Assembly (NCBI GenBank): GCA_014239275.1
Contig: JAAZZF010000061.1
Span: 1-37,754 of the forward strand
DNA length: 37,754 nucleotides
From: Flavobacteriaceae bacterium
Lineage (GTDB): Bacteria; Bacteroidota; Bacteroidia; Flavobacteriales; Flavobacteriaceae
Direction: 5' to 3'
This document shows positions 1 to 8,548 of this stretch, piece after piece. The notes beneath the pieces are model-generated. The model searched no databases. It had not been told where the DNA came from and saw only the letters and a program-made list of their open reading frames with translations. Positions within the stretch are counted from its first letter, which is position 1. Each line of letters starts with the position of its first letter. The position numbers were made by a program, and so were the translations under genes.

Positions 1-827
1 AAATCAAGTATCTCTTTTTTGATTCTTGCAGACTCTAAAATAGACTCTAAACCTTTATTTTTGTAAGCTGAAATAGCCCTGTCTCCATAAAGATTATCTT
101 CCTTATAGATATAGGAGCTAAACCTTCTAGAAAGCAAAAGTTGATCAAATGAAATTCGATTGGCATTACTGGTATCATTAAAAACCAGCTCATTGTGAAG
201 AATCTCTCTAATACTAGGATACCATATCCAGAATAGGTTTGTTTTCTTTTCTTCATCGCCATCTATATTTTTTAGGTCTTCGCCAACAGGCATAAGTCCA
301 AGTAATCTGTACATCAACTCACCTCTTCTTTTATCGAAATACCACATTCCTTTAATTCGGTATCCCGTGATGTCATCAGAACCTACTTCTTTAGGTATAA
401 GCTCACCATCTCCAAAATCAATTTTTGTGGCTACGATATCCTTTACCTCATCAGGGGCTAGAGGATACCTAAAATTATCATTAACATCAGAATATATTTT
501 AGTAATGTTTCCATTTAAAATATTCTCTTTCAATACTCTCCAAAGTGATTTCCTAGTATTTTCATACAAATCGTCATCAATTGGGAACAAAAGAGGGAAA
601 TTTAGTCTTTCGCTTAAATCAATTTTTTCATAAACAATTTTTGACCATAAAATGTCTCTGTCATCAATAAACTCATACTCAAGGTAAGAATCTAAATCTG
701 ATTGCACTTGATCAATATTCTTAATACCTATCTGTTCGGGAGCAGATGCATTTAATATGTTAGACTGACCAGATAAACAAAAGCCAATCAGCAAAAAAAT
801 TGCATTAAATAGATAGGAAATTTTCAT
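1..827 (-). CDS. gldN: GldN, type IX secretion / gliding motility protein (3' end cut by window edge)
   Basis: GldN is a periplasmic ring component of the type IX secretion system that works with the lipoprotein GldK at the outer membrane. The minus-strand frame opens with an N-terminal signal sequence (MKISYLFNAIFLLIGFCLSG) and continues for 275 residues to the window edge without a stop. Typical family features are visible: a region after the signal reading DRDILWSKIVYEKIDLSER, and later DDITGYRIKGMWYFDKRRGE and LFWIWYPSIRE. Family members are usually about 280-340 residues, so only the C-terminus should be missing. Its ATG overlaps the gldM stop by one base (TAATG), which points to translational coupling in a gldKLMN transcript. 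The identification rests on motif recognition and gene order together. Confidence 0.93.
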   Translation of the reverse strand, partial: MKISYLFNAIFLLIGFCLSGQSNILNASAPEQIGIKNIDQVQSDLDSYLEYEFIDDRDILWSKIVYEKIDLSERLNFPLLFPIDDDLYENTRKSLWRVLKENILNGNITKIYSDVNDNFRYPLAPDEVKDIVATKIDFGDGELIPKEVGSDDITGYRIKGMWYFDKRRGELMYRLLGLMPVGEDLKNIDGDEEKKTNLFWIWYPSIREILHNELVFNDTSNANRISFDQLLLSRRFSSYIYKEDNLYGDRAISAYKNKGLESILESARIKKEILD

Positions 828-2557
828 TAGTTTACAATAAGGAAAAATGATTCAACTTCATAATTAGGTGTTACCGTATCTCCATCTTTTGAGCTAGCCT
901 TAATATTGGATATTACAACTGCAGTACCTTTTCCAGCACTTTTAACATCTAAAGCAGCTTTAGGATTTCTACTTGCTTTATTTCCATTTACAGTTTTTGC
1001 TGGAGAATTTCCAACTTTTATGTCGAAACCTGTAACAATTATAGAATAGTCATATAAAAAATCTTTTGGTTTAGTACCTGTAATTATTCCATTTGTAAGT
1101 AAGGTTTTAGAAATAGATCCTCCTGTTTCAATAACTTTACCCATTCCGGAAACAGAACCCTTACCAGGAGGTGGAGGTAAAATTCTAAATGTTCCTCCAT
1201 CAAAATTCTTTCTCTTTCCATTTAATATACCTGAAACACTAACCTTCATTTCTTTAGCCCTAGCGTTAGTAGGTTGAGCAGCCCATCCATCCTTAGTTTT
1301 AGAAAATTTTGCATTCGAACTTGACGGAACGATGGTATTAGCTGCCACTCCAGGAATAGAAATAGAAGTTGGATTTCTTAAACCTCTATAGAAAACCTTC
1401 ATATTATCTGCAGAAACTACAGCAGAATTTGGCTCTCTAATTATTACTAATTTCTGATTAACAGGAATAGATATTAACTCTTGAGTATCTGCATTTTTCT
1501 TTGATAAAGTTCCAGTTAAATCATAAGTGCCGGGAGACCCGATTCTCTTTTTCAAAACAACCTTACCATTTTCAATAAAATATTCATTTTTAGTTAATGG
1601 CTTCCCATTTAAAAATAATTCTACCTTATCTGGCTTAAATCCTTCGTCTTTTTTTCCCATTACAATTGCAGCATCAACTACATCAGTAGTATAATAGACT
1701 GGCTTAGAAGTTTCAAGTAAAGTCTGGAAAGTACTAAAGTTCAAACCTTTACCTTGAATAGAACTTAAAATCTCATTTAAGACTTTATTTTCTATATACC
1801 TAATATCAGATTGCATTTTGGTTAATTTTGCAAGTGAAGCAATTACAGGGAATCCATAAAAATTATAGATTAAAAAGTCCTGAGAAGTTCCCTCACTATT
1901 GACAATTTTCTCAGAATAAGAAAATCTATTTTTTAAATCGTTTTTGGAAGAATCAAAATCATATTCAATTTGTACTCCATCCTCATCTTTAGATCCATCA
2001 AGTGCAGTTTTTGCTATTTTAGCTTCCTCTTCCATAAACACTATTACATCCAATATTTTATTTATGTTGCTTGGAAAATTTTTAAATTTACTAAGGAATG
2101 TTTCTCCAATAGGTTTTAAATCACCATCACTACTTTCAAATAAAATATCATCTAAAACCAGTGATTTGTCCATTTCTTGATATGAAGTTACTGTAATTAC
2201 TGAATCTGTTCCTTTAACATTAACCTCTTTTAAATATTTATTTACTTCACCTTCATCTCCAACTATTAATGAATCTTTTATAGTTTGTAAGAAATCATAA
2301 AAAGAATCTGATTCCTTTTTAATTTCCAGCACATTGCTTGCTGCTATCTCATAATCTGCAGAACCTGAATTAGATTCTATTTGTTGATAGCTAGCTTGAG
2401 AAGAAGCTTCTAATTCTACAATTGAAGACTCTAAATCATCGTTTAAAACTCCTAAAGTAGCAAGAACCTCTTTTCCAATATTTAGAGCAAGCATGGCGAT
2501 AAACACGAGATACATCATGTTTATCATTTTCTGTCTTGTATCTAGTTTTGCAGCCAT
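827..2557 (-). CDS. gldM: GldM, type IX secretion motor subunit
   Basis: GldM pairs with GldL to form the proton-driven inner-membrane motor that powers type IX secretion and gliding; its large periplasmic part reaches the GldK/GldN ring. The 576-residue product starts with the family's characteristic short cytoplasmic stretch (KLDTRQKMINMMYLVFIAML), giving one transmembrane helix at about residues 13-30, followed by about 540 periplasmic residues. Arg8 before the helix corresponds to the conserved N-terminal arginine thought to contact a membrane glutamate of GldL. The C-terminal part (from about residue 460) has the Gly/Pro-rich RILPPPPGKGSVSG segment typical of the last domain. At 576 residues it is somewhat longer than the roughly 515 of well-studied flavobacterial GldM. 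It lies 9 bases downstream of gldL. Confidence 0.95.
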   Translation of the reverse strand: MAAKLDTRQKMINMMYLVFIAMLALNIGKEVLATLGVLNDDLESSIVELEASSQASYQQIESNSGSADYEIAASNVLEIKKESDSFYDFLQTIKDSLIVGDEGEVNKYLKEVNVKGTDSVITVTSYQEMDKSLVLDDILFESSDGDLKPIGETFLSKFKNFPSNINKILDVIVFMEEEAKIAKTALDGSKDEDGVQIEYDFDSSKNDLKNRFSYSEKIVNSEGTSQDFLIYNFYGFPVIASLAKLTKMQSDIRYIENKVLNEILSSIQGKGLNFSTFQTLLETSKPVYYTTDVVDAAIVMGKKDEGFKPDKVELFLNGKPLTKNEYFIENGKVVLKKRIGSPGTYDLTGTLSKKNADTQELISIPVNQKLVIIREPNSAVVSADNMKVFYRGLRNPTSISIPGVAANTIVPSSSNAKFSKTKDGWAAQPTNARAKEMKVSVSGILNGKRKNFDGGTFRILPPPPGKGSVSGMGKVIETGGSISKTLLTNGIITGTKPKDFLYDYSIIVTGFDIKVGNSPAKTVNGNKASRNPKAALDVKSAGKGTAVVISNIKASSKDGDTVTPNYEVESFFLIVN

Positions 2558-2566
2558 AATTATTTA

Positions 2567-3169
2567 TTAATTGTTCATAGCACCTATCATTCCTTTGTAT
2601 TTTGCATTAAGTGAAGCCACTTTGTTTTTCATTTTAGCCAATTCTTCATTTAATCCTTCAGGAACATGCATTTCACTTGTTGAAGAATTCACTTCAACAA
2701 GATGACCACTAAGAGACTCATAGAGTTTATTGATTTCATCTAATTTAACAGCACCTGCATGAATATTAGCATTGTAATCACTCATATGTGAGTTCATATC
2801 AGCAGGAACATGAAGTGCTCCAATTGATTTACTAGCAGCAGTCAAATCTTCATTAAGCTTGTTGATTTTACTAATTGAAGTAGCAACAGCATTAGCAAGC
2901 TCATGAGTTTCAACCTCTAAAGTTTCAATGTCATCTCCACTTTCAAATCCATCTGGATCAATTGTCATGTAACCTTTTAAACCTGAAATAGCAAAAATAA
3001 TAGCCTCTGTTACAAGACCTATTGTCAACCATGCATTACCAGAAAGTATAAAATCGCCGTGTGTTATTTTTAAAAGGGCTCCTATAATTACAATAGATGC
3101 ACCCAAACCAAACATTAATTCTAGCCAGTTATCAGGAATAAAAAATCTTTTGTGTTTAATTGCTTTCAT
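2567..3169 (-). CDS. gldL: GldL, type IX secretion motor membrane protein
   Basis: GldL is the inner-membrane stator-like partner of GldM in the type IX secretion motor. The 200-residue product has two hydrophobic helices near its N-terminus (about 17-34 and 46-63) and then a long hydrophilic, helix-prone cytoplasmic part with spaced Leu/Ile (about 80-195). Glu55 sits in the middle of the second helix (GLVTEAIIFAIS), the place where the family carries the glutamate linked to proton flow. A basic N-terminus (KAIKHKRFFIPDNW) precedes helix one. It follows gldK after an unusually long gap of 100 bases, while gldM follows after 9, so gldL may have its own promoter or a processed 5' end. Confidence 0.94.
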   Translation of the reverse strand: MKAIKHKRFFIPDNWLELMFGLGASIVIIGALLKITHGDFILSGNAWLTIGLVTEAIIFAISGLKGYMTIDPDGFESGDDIETLEVETHELANAVATSISKINKLNEDLTAASKSIGALHVPADMNSHMSDYNANIHAGAVKLDEINKLYESLSGHLVEVNSSTSEMHVPEGLNEELAKMKNKVASLNAKYKGMIGAMNN

Positions 3170-3242
3170 ATCTTAATTTTTAAAATTTATTTTATTAGTT
3201 AGTTAGTTTATTTATTAAATGTTTTACATTTCAAGTTAACAA

Positions 3243-3258
3243 ATCTTTTATAAAAGAT
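3243..3258. repeat. 16-base perfect palindrome between gldK and gldL
   Basis: ATCTTTTATAAAAGAT reads the same on both strands. It lies 11 bases downstream of the gldK stop (read on the minus strand), in the only sizeable gap of the gldKLMN block. As RNA it could fold only a short five-pair hairpin with a six-base loop, and no strong U-tract follows. A processing site, weak hairpin or operator are all possible. Confidence 0.45.
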
Positions 3259-3269
3259 CTGCTTATTAA

Positions 3270-4706
3270 TTAAAATACCTTATTAGGATTGTCATTTATT
3301 CCAATATCTTCACCAAGATAATCCTGCACAGTTCTAAAACCTACATAAGATCTTTTTTCATCCTTATATTCATAATCTCTAGCACTTACTCTTAAAAAGT
3401 ATGCTATATCTTTCCACGAGCCACCACGAATAACTTTTCTTAAATTAGTAGAGTCAGCAACATTTGGATTAAGCCCCATATCAAAACCATAAGCTCCTTT
3501 ATCATAAGAAGAATCCGTCCATTCTGAGACATTACCAGCCATATTATATAGTCCATAATCATTTGGCCAATAAGATTTGGCTTCAACAGTGTAAAGCGCA
3601 TTATCAGACGCATAATCACCTCTATTTGGTTTAAAGTTTGCTAGAAAGCAACCTTTACTATCAATTGTATAGGGACCACCCCATGGATAAGTTGCCGATT
3701 CTAAACCTCCTCTAGCTGCATATTCCCATTCTGCTTCACTAGGAAGTCTGAATGAAGCGACTTGTTGTCCATTCTTTTTTCTAGATTTTTGGTATTGATT
3801 CTTATACATAGTTCTCCAATGAGCAAAAGCTTTAGCTTGTTCCCAGGAAATTCCAACTACAGGGTAATCATTATATGCATCATGCCAGAAATAATCATTA
3901 TGCATTGGTTCATTGTAACTATAATTAAAATCTTTAATCCATGCAGTAGTATCAGGATAAATAGGAATTATCTTTTCTTTAAAAAAGTCTTTCCTAGTAT
4001 CATTATCTGATTTAATTGCCGCTTCAGCGTCAAAAAAAGTATATGTATATTCTATTTTTTTTGTATCAAATGTCCTCTCTCCATTAAAAGATTCCTCTTT
4101 AGGTAGAAAAAATCCTTCGCCTGGAATTAACCCCTCCATTACTTCAGCATAAGCTAGATCAGGATATTCTTCCCTATTCCATAAAATATCATTGTCAAAA
4201 TTTAAATTATATGTGCTTTTGTCAAATTCACTAATTTCAAGATCTAAATTTGCTTCTTTATAAAGAGTATAGCCTCCTTTTTCCTCATCACTTACATCTT
4301 CAACTATTTCATATTTCGGAAAAAATGTGTTGATACTGTTATCTTTATCTAAATCTTCTTGAGTCGGATTAGATCCTAATTCCTCAATTGCTCTTTTAGC
4401 CAAAGCATCTCTTACAACAGAATCTCTTACCCAATTAACAAATTGTTTGTACTCTCCATTTGTAATTTCAGTTTCATCCATATAAAATGCCTTAATTGAA
4501 ACTGTACTTACAGGCGCATTTTGTAATTGCACGTAATCATCATCAGCCATACCCATTAAAAAAGATCCGCTAGGGACCAAAATCATTCCTGAAGGTTGAG
4601 AAGGAAAAAACTTTTGAGAAGTATATCCGACTAATTCCCCTCTATCGGATTTAGAACAGGAAATTACTAGTATTAAAATGGTAACTATTACAAATATTTT
4701 CTTCAC
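3270..4706 (-). CDS. gldK: GldK, type IX secretion ring lipoprotein (FGE-sulfatase fold)
   Basis: GldK is an outer-membrane-associated lipoprotein that forms a periplasmic ring with GldN. The N-terminus is a lipoprotein signal with lipobox LVISC, so Cys17 would be lipidated. The rest has the formylglycine-generating-enzyme (SUMF1) fold: GMILVPSGSFLMG at about 40-52, PVVGISWEQAKAFAHWR, RLPSEAEWEYAARGG, the NMAGNVSEWTDSSYD segment, and VIRGGSWKD plus GFRTVQ near the C-terminus. The two catalytic cysteines of true FGE are absent: the equivalent segment reads YFLRVSAR. It should therefore be structural, as expected for GldK. It is 78 bases downstream of the arginase-like gene and probably belongs to the same topA-led transcript or has a promoter in that gap. 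Confidence 0.95.
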   Translation of the reverse strand: MKKIFVIVTILILVISCSKSDRGELVGYTSQKFFPSQPSGMILVPSGSFLMGMADDDYVQLQNAPVSTVSIKAFYMDETEITNGEYKQFVNWVRDSVVRDALAKRAIEELGSNPTQEDLDKDNSINTFFPKYEIVEDVSDEEKGGYTLYKEANLDLEISEFDKSTYNLNFDNDILWNREEYPDLAYAEVMEGLIPGEGFFLPKEESFNGERTFDTKKIEYTYTFFDAEAAIKSDNDTRKDFFKEKIIPIYPDTTAWIKDFNYSYNEPMHNDYFWHDAYNDYPVVGISWEQAKAFAHWRTMYKNQYQKSRKKNGQQVASFRLPSEAEWEYAARGGLESATYPWGGPYTIDSKGCFLANFKPNRGDYASDNALYTVEAKSYWPNDYGLYNMAGNVSEWTDSSYDKGAYGFDMGLNPNVADSTNLRKVIRGGSWKDIAYFLRVSARDYEYKDEKRSYVGFRTVQDYLGEDIGINDNPNKVF

Positions 4707-4784
4707 TTAATTTATAATTTTTTCTAAAGTTAGAATCTGTAAAAATAACATAATTTTAGACGCTAAAATAAACTTTTGGTTCAA

Positions 4785-5912
4785 TTATACGAAATTTCTT
4801 TTAAAACTTAATAATATTCTTTCTGAAATTATCTGATTACAAGCATCAATATAATCCTTATTGTTACATGGTATTAACGTATTGTTTTTTGAATTATTAT
4901 CTAATTCAACCCACCATTTTTGACTTAAATCACTATTATAAAACTTTAACTGCTGATCTCCGATAGAAACATAATAAGAATTGCCTTTGAAATCTTTAGA
5001 ATAAGGATCTTCCTTTATTCTTAAACAAAATCCTTCAATAAAATACCAAATAAGTTGTGATAATAATGCATAAGAAATTTCGTTATTAAAAACATCAAAA
5101 ATACCAATAGAAGAAACCCTATTACTTATTCCAGCATACCTAGAAATAGTACAAATCTGACTACTTTGAAAACCATTAGGAAAATTATGTATAAAGTTCA
5201 ACTCAGATGCTTTTATTGATTTAAAATCAATAGAAACAATGTTTGTATTTCTTAAGCATGGTTCAATAATGTCAATTTTTCTATCAACTTTTCCTAGTCT
5301 ATAGGATTCAAACTGCATTTTATCTAATAAATCTATTTCTTCCTGAGAATTTAAAAAAGTTTGAAAGCCTATATTACTATAATGGTTTAATTCATTTTTT
5401 TCATCCAAAATTATTTTTGACATAAACGAAAGATCATTAAACTCATTTTTGATTTGACCAAAATCAAATTTATTGTCTATACAACTTAAATTTATCTCAT
5501 TTCCTTTTCCACAATAGGATTTATAAATAGGGAATGTCAAATCTTGACTTCCCCCAATAAAAAAAGGGATTACATTGTTTTTAATTAAAGTTTCTGAAAT
5601 ATATTGAACAGCATAATACGTGTCTGAAAGTTTATTTCCATTAATGACATCTCCTAAATCAACTAAATTAACTTTCCAATCCCCACTATAAAGAGAATAA
5701 AATTCTTTCCTAAAAGTATTAGATTTAAAATAATTTAAATTAGAATTTGAAGAGCCTCGATATTCATTTAATCCAATTAATGCAATATCTATTTTAGATA
5801 AATCAAGATTTTTGTCATTAAAAAACAGGTTTTTACCAACTGATAATAGCGGCAGACTATCTATATAGTTTAAAACACTTTCTTCCAATGGAGCAAGAAA
5901 ATCATTAAGCAT
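4785..5912 (-). CDS. arginase/formimidoylglutamase-fold protein with degenerate metal site
   Basis: The 375-residue product belongs to the ureohydrolase (arginase/agmatinase/formimidoylglutamase) superfamily by overall pattern, and homologues in flavobacteria are often named formimidoylglutamase. The metal motifs are decayed. The GGDHS motif is GGSQD (120-124), DAHxD is DNKFD (146-150) and SFDxD is SIDFK (227-231). Three of the six usual Mn ligands (His, His, Asp) are thus replaced by Gln123, Lys148 and Lys231, so a binuclear Mn hydrolase is unlikely. The C-terminal half keeps a conserved-looking segment around ISRYAGISNRVSSIG. Its ATG overlaps the topA stop (TAATG) and gldK follows 78 bases on. 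The fold assignment is fairly secure; the function is unknown, and I infer a non-catalytic role. Confidence 0.8.
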   Translation of the reverse strand: MLNDFLAPLEESVLNYIDSLPLLSVGKNLFFNDKNLDLSKIDIALIGLNEYRGSSNSNLNYFKSNTFRKEFYSLYSGDWKVNLVDLGDVINGNKLSDTYYAVQYISETLIKNNVIPFFIGGSQDLTFPIYKSYCGKGNEINLSCIDNKFDFGQIKNEFNDLSFMSKIILDEKNELNHYSNIGFQTFLNSQEEIDLLDKMQFESYRLGKVDRKIDIIEPCLRNTNIVSIDFKSIKASELNFIHNFPNGFQSSQICTISRYAGISNRVSSIGIFDVFNNEISYALLSQLIWYFIEGFCLRIKEDPYSKDFKGNSYYVSIGDQQLKFYNSDLSQKWWVELDNNSKNNTLIPCNNKDYIDACNQIISERILLSFKRNFV

Positions 5913-8386
5913 TATTTCTTTTTAGATTTACTTTTTTTACTAGATTTTTTTATGAATAAAGCAATTACATCATCCTTAGAAAGTTTTTCTACATCCGTTC
6001 CCTTAGGTAATTCAATTTTAGTTTTTCCTTTTATAACATTGAATCTTCCCCACCTAGCTTTTTCAATTCTAATCCCTTGATCTTCCCAAACTTTTAGAAT
6101 TTTTTCTGCTTCTTTTTTCTTTTTTTCTTCAATTAATTTTATACAATCTTCTTGAGATAAGTTATTAAAATCGTACGCTTTATTTACATTTATAAATAAT
6201 CCATTCCATTTTATAAAGGGACCAAACCTTCCTTTTCCTTTACTTATATCATGTTCTTCATAATTTCCAATAGGAGCATCAGCTTTTCTCTTTTCAAGAA
6301 TTAACTCAATTGCCCGTTCCAAAGTAACTTCTAATGGATTTAAACCTTTAGGTAGAGATACAAAAATATTATTATGCCTAACATAAGGGCCAAATCTTCC
6401 TGTATTAGACTCTACTTTTACATTTTCAAAATCACCTAAATAACATGGTAGTTTAAAAAGTTCCAAACTTTCTTCTAATGTAATTTTTCCAATTTTTTGA
6501 TGAGGAAGAAGACCAGCAAAAATTGGTTTTTCTTCATCTTCAACTGTTCCAATTTGAACCATTGGACCAAACTTTCCTAACCTTACAATTACTTTTCTTC
6601 CGCTTTGTGGATCATTTCCTAAAGTTCTTTCACCAGTTTCTCTTGTAGCATTTTCCTTAACATCTTCTACATTCAAATGAAAACTTCCGTAAAAATCTTT
6701 CAAAATACTTGTCCATTCTTTGTCTCCATTTGCAATTTTATCAAAATCTTGCTCAACACTTGCAGTAAAATTATAATCTAAAATATTATTAAAATTATTT
6801 ACTAGAAAATCAGTAACAATAATCCCTACTTCAGTTGGTACAAGCTTCCCTTTATCAGAACCTATTATTTCTTTAGACTTTATTGTTTCAATATTATTAC
6901 TTATTAAATTTAGCTCGGTATACATTCTTTTTTCACCTTCAAAAGTCCCTTTTGAAACATATTTTCTGTTTTGAATCGTAGTTATCGTAGGAGCATAAGT
7001 TGAAGGCCTTCCAATCCCTAATTCTTCCAGTTTCTTAACTAATGCTGCTTCAGTAAATCTAAATGGTGGTTTAGAAAATTTTTGAGTAGCTACCATTTTG
7101 ATATTTCTTAAGTTTTCTCCAACTGTGAGTTCAGGAAGAATATTACCATTTTCTTCATCTTCACTGTCTTCAACACTCGCAATATAAACTTTTAAAAAAC
7201 CATCAAATTTCACTACTTCTCCTTTACTGATAAATTCATTTTGATAAGCATTTGATTTAATTTTAAAAATTGTTCTTTCAAGTAATGCATCACTCATTTG
7301 TGAAGCTATTGTTCTTAGCCATATTAATTTGTATAATCTAGTTTGATCTGAATCCATTTGGACTTCAAACTTTTCTAAATTAGTTGGTCTTATAGCCTCA
7401 TGGGCTTCTTGGGCAGCTTTATTTTTATTGCTATACTTTCTTCTTAATGAGTAGTTTTCTCCATACTGTTTAGATATAACTTCCTTAGCAGAATTTAATG
7501 CTTCATTAGATAGATTAACACTGTCAGTTCTCATATAAGTTATATTACCTGACTCATATAACTTTTGTGCTGCTAACATTGTTCTACTAACACTAAAACC
7601 CAATTTTCTTGAAGCCTCTTGTTGTAAAGTTGATGTAATAAATGGTGCTGAAGGGGATTTTTTAATAGGGCTTTTATCTATTGAAGCAATAGTAAATTTT
7701 CCATCGATACTTTTATTCAAAAAATCTCTTGCCTCATCTTCAGAATTAAAATTAGATGATAATTGAGCTGTAAATTCACTATTATTTAAGTTATTGAACC
7801 TTCCAACTACTTTAAAAAATGAAGAAGGCACAAAGTCATTTATTTCCTTTTCACGATCTACTAATAACCTTACGGCTACCGACTGAACTCTTCCAGCGGA
7901 AAGACCTCCTTTTACTTTTCTCCAAAGAATTGGAGATATTTCAAATCCAACCAACCTATCTATTACTCTTCTAGCTTGTTGAGCATTCACCAAATTATAA
8001 TCAATTTCCCTAGGATTTTCAATTGCTTTTAGTATAGCATTTTTAGTTATTTCTCTAAAAACAATTCTCTTTGTTTTATTCTTTTCAAGTTTTAAAGTTT
8101 CTGAAAGATGCCAAGCAATAGCTTCTCCTTCTCTATCTTCATCACTAGCTAGCCATATAAAATCTGCACTATCTGCTTTCTTTTTTAAATCTTTTACTAC
8201 ATCTTTCTTGTCATTAGATATAATATATTTTGGTTTAAAATTATTTTCAACGTCAACTCCAATTTCCTTTGATGGTAAATCAGAAATATGCCCATAACTA
8301 GAAACTACCTTAAAATCATTTCCTAAATATTTTTCAATGGTTTTAGCCTTTGCAGGAGATTCAACGATTACTAAGTTTTTGGACAT
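5912..8386 (-). CDS. topA: DNA topoisomerase I (type IA)
   Basis: This enzyme relaxes negative supercoils through a transient 5'-phosphotyrosine bond. The 824-residue product shows the TOPRIM domain at the N-terminus (LVIVESPAKAKTIEKYLG with Glu9; SDEDREGEAIAWH with acidic residues 82-86), then RRVIDRLVGFEISPILWRK, GRVQSVAVRL, and the active-site Tyr284 in ITYMRTDS. The C-terminus lacks the four-cysteine zinc fingers of E. coli TopA. Instead it carries repeated GRFGP-type units (GKFGPMV, GRFGPYV, GRFGPFI and a diverged WGRFNV) and a lysine-rich tail (KKSSKKSKSKKK), the TopA C-terminal repeat arrangement common in Bacteroidota. It is the first gene of the minus-strand block, with a promoter candidate directly upstream. 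Confidence 0.97.
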   Translation of the reverse strand: MSKNLVIVESPAKAKTIEKYLGNDFKVVSSYGHISDLPSKEIGVDVENNFKPKYIISNDKKDVVKDLKKKADSADFIWLASDEDREGEAIAWHLSETLKLEKNKTKRIVFREITKNAILKAIENPREIDYNLVNAQQARRVIDRLVGFEISPILWRKVKGGLSAGRVQSVAVRLLVDREKEINDFVPSSFFKVVGRFNNLNNSEFTAQLSSNFNSEDEARDFLNKSIDGKFTIASIDKSPIKKSPSAPFITSTLQQEASRKLGFSVSRTMLAAQKLYESGNITYMRTDSVNLSNEALNSAKEVISKQYGENYSLRRKYSNKNKAAQEAHEAIRPTNLEKFEVQMDSDQTRLYKLIWLRTIASQMSDALLERTIFKIKSNAYQNEFISKGEVVKFDGFLKVYIASVEDSEDEENGNILPELTVGENLRNIKMVATQKFSKPPFRFTEAALVKKLEELGIGRPSTYAPTITTIQNRKYVSKGTFEGEKRMYTELNLISNNIETIKSKEIIGSDKGKLVPTEVGIIVTDFLVNNFNNILDYNFTASVEQDFDKIANGDKEWTSILKDFYGSFHLNVEDVKENATRETGERTLGNDPQSGRKVIVRLGKFGPMVQIGTVEDEEKPIFAGLLPHQKIGKITLEESLELFKLPCYLGDFENVKVESNTGRFGPYVRHNNIFVSLPKGLNPLEVTLERAIELILEKRKADAPIGNYEEHDISKGKGRFGPFIKWNGLFINVNKAYDFNNLSQEDCIKLIEEKKKKEAEKILKVWEDQGIRIEKARWGRFNVIKGKTKIELPKGTDVEKLSKDDVIALFIKKSSKKSKSKKK

Positions 8387-8407
8387 AAAGTTTGAAATTT
8401 AAGATCA

Positions 8408-8436
8408 CAAAAGTATATTATTTTTTTTTATTCAAA
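8408..8436 (-). promoter_or_regulatory. Bacteroidota-type promoter candidate for topA
   Basis: On the minus strand TTTG (8433-8436) is followed after 17 bases by TACTTTTG (8408-8415), a full match to the TAnnTTTG -7 element, about 20 bases before the topA ATG. Spacing is at the short end of the 17-23 range described for flavobacteria. The start would lie close to 8400, leaving a short leader. Confidence 0.5.
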
Positions 8437-8483
8437 TTTAATTAGACCTTATTTCAAGATTCTGTTTAGTTTAAAATTATTAC

Positions 8484-8496
8484 TGACATATTGTCA
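8484..8496. promoter_or_regulatory. inverted repeat TGACA-N3-TGTCA upstream of miaB
   Basis: Perfect five-base arms around a TAT centre overlap the -33 region of the miaB promoter candidate. TGTCA half-sites recur upstream of groES (12745-12749 and 12778-12782). It could be an operator, possibly for the sigma-54 activator encoded two genes' length downstream; this is inference. Confidence 0.35.
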
Positions 8497-8521
8497 TATT
8501 TGCTATTAAATATTATATTTG
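8491..8521 (+). promoter_or_regulatory. Bacteroidota-type promoter candidate for miaB
   Basis: TTG at 8491-8493, 20 bases, then TATATTTG at 8514-8521, a full TAnnTTTG match, 27 bases before the miaB ATG. No GG-N10-GC sigma-54 pattern is seen here, so the housekeeping sigma factor is the likelier user. Confidence 0.5.
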
Positions 8522-8548
8522 CGCCAGATATATAATGATAGACAATAA

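Noticed and set aside
47-262. Minus-strand open frame of 71 codons at the window start
   Set aside because: It lies in a different frame from the clear GldN coding frame that covers the same bases and continues to the window edge.
3195-3206. TTAG tandem triplet as a tandem-repeat locus
   Set aside because: Only three units in a strongly AT-rich spacer; expected by chance and too short to call a variable repeat.
8497-8530. Sigma-54 promoter upstream of miaB
   Set aside because: No GG-N10-GC spacing is found; a TTG-N20-TATATTTG housekeeping promoter fits better.
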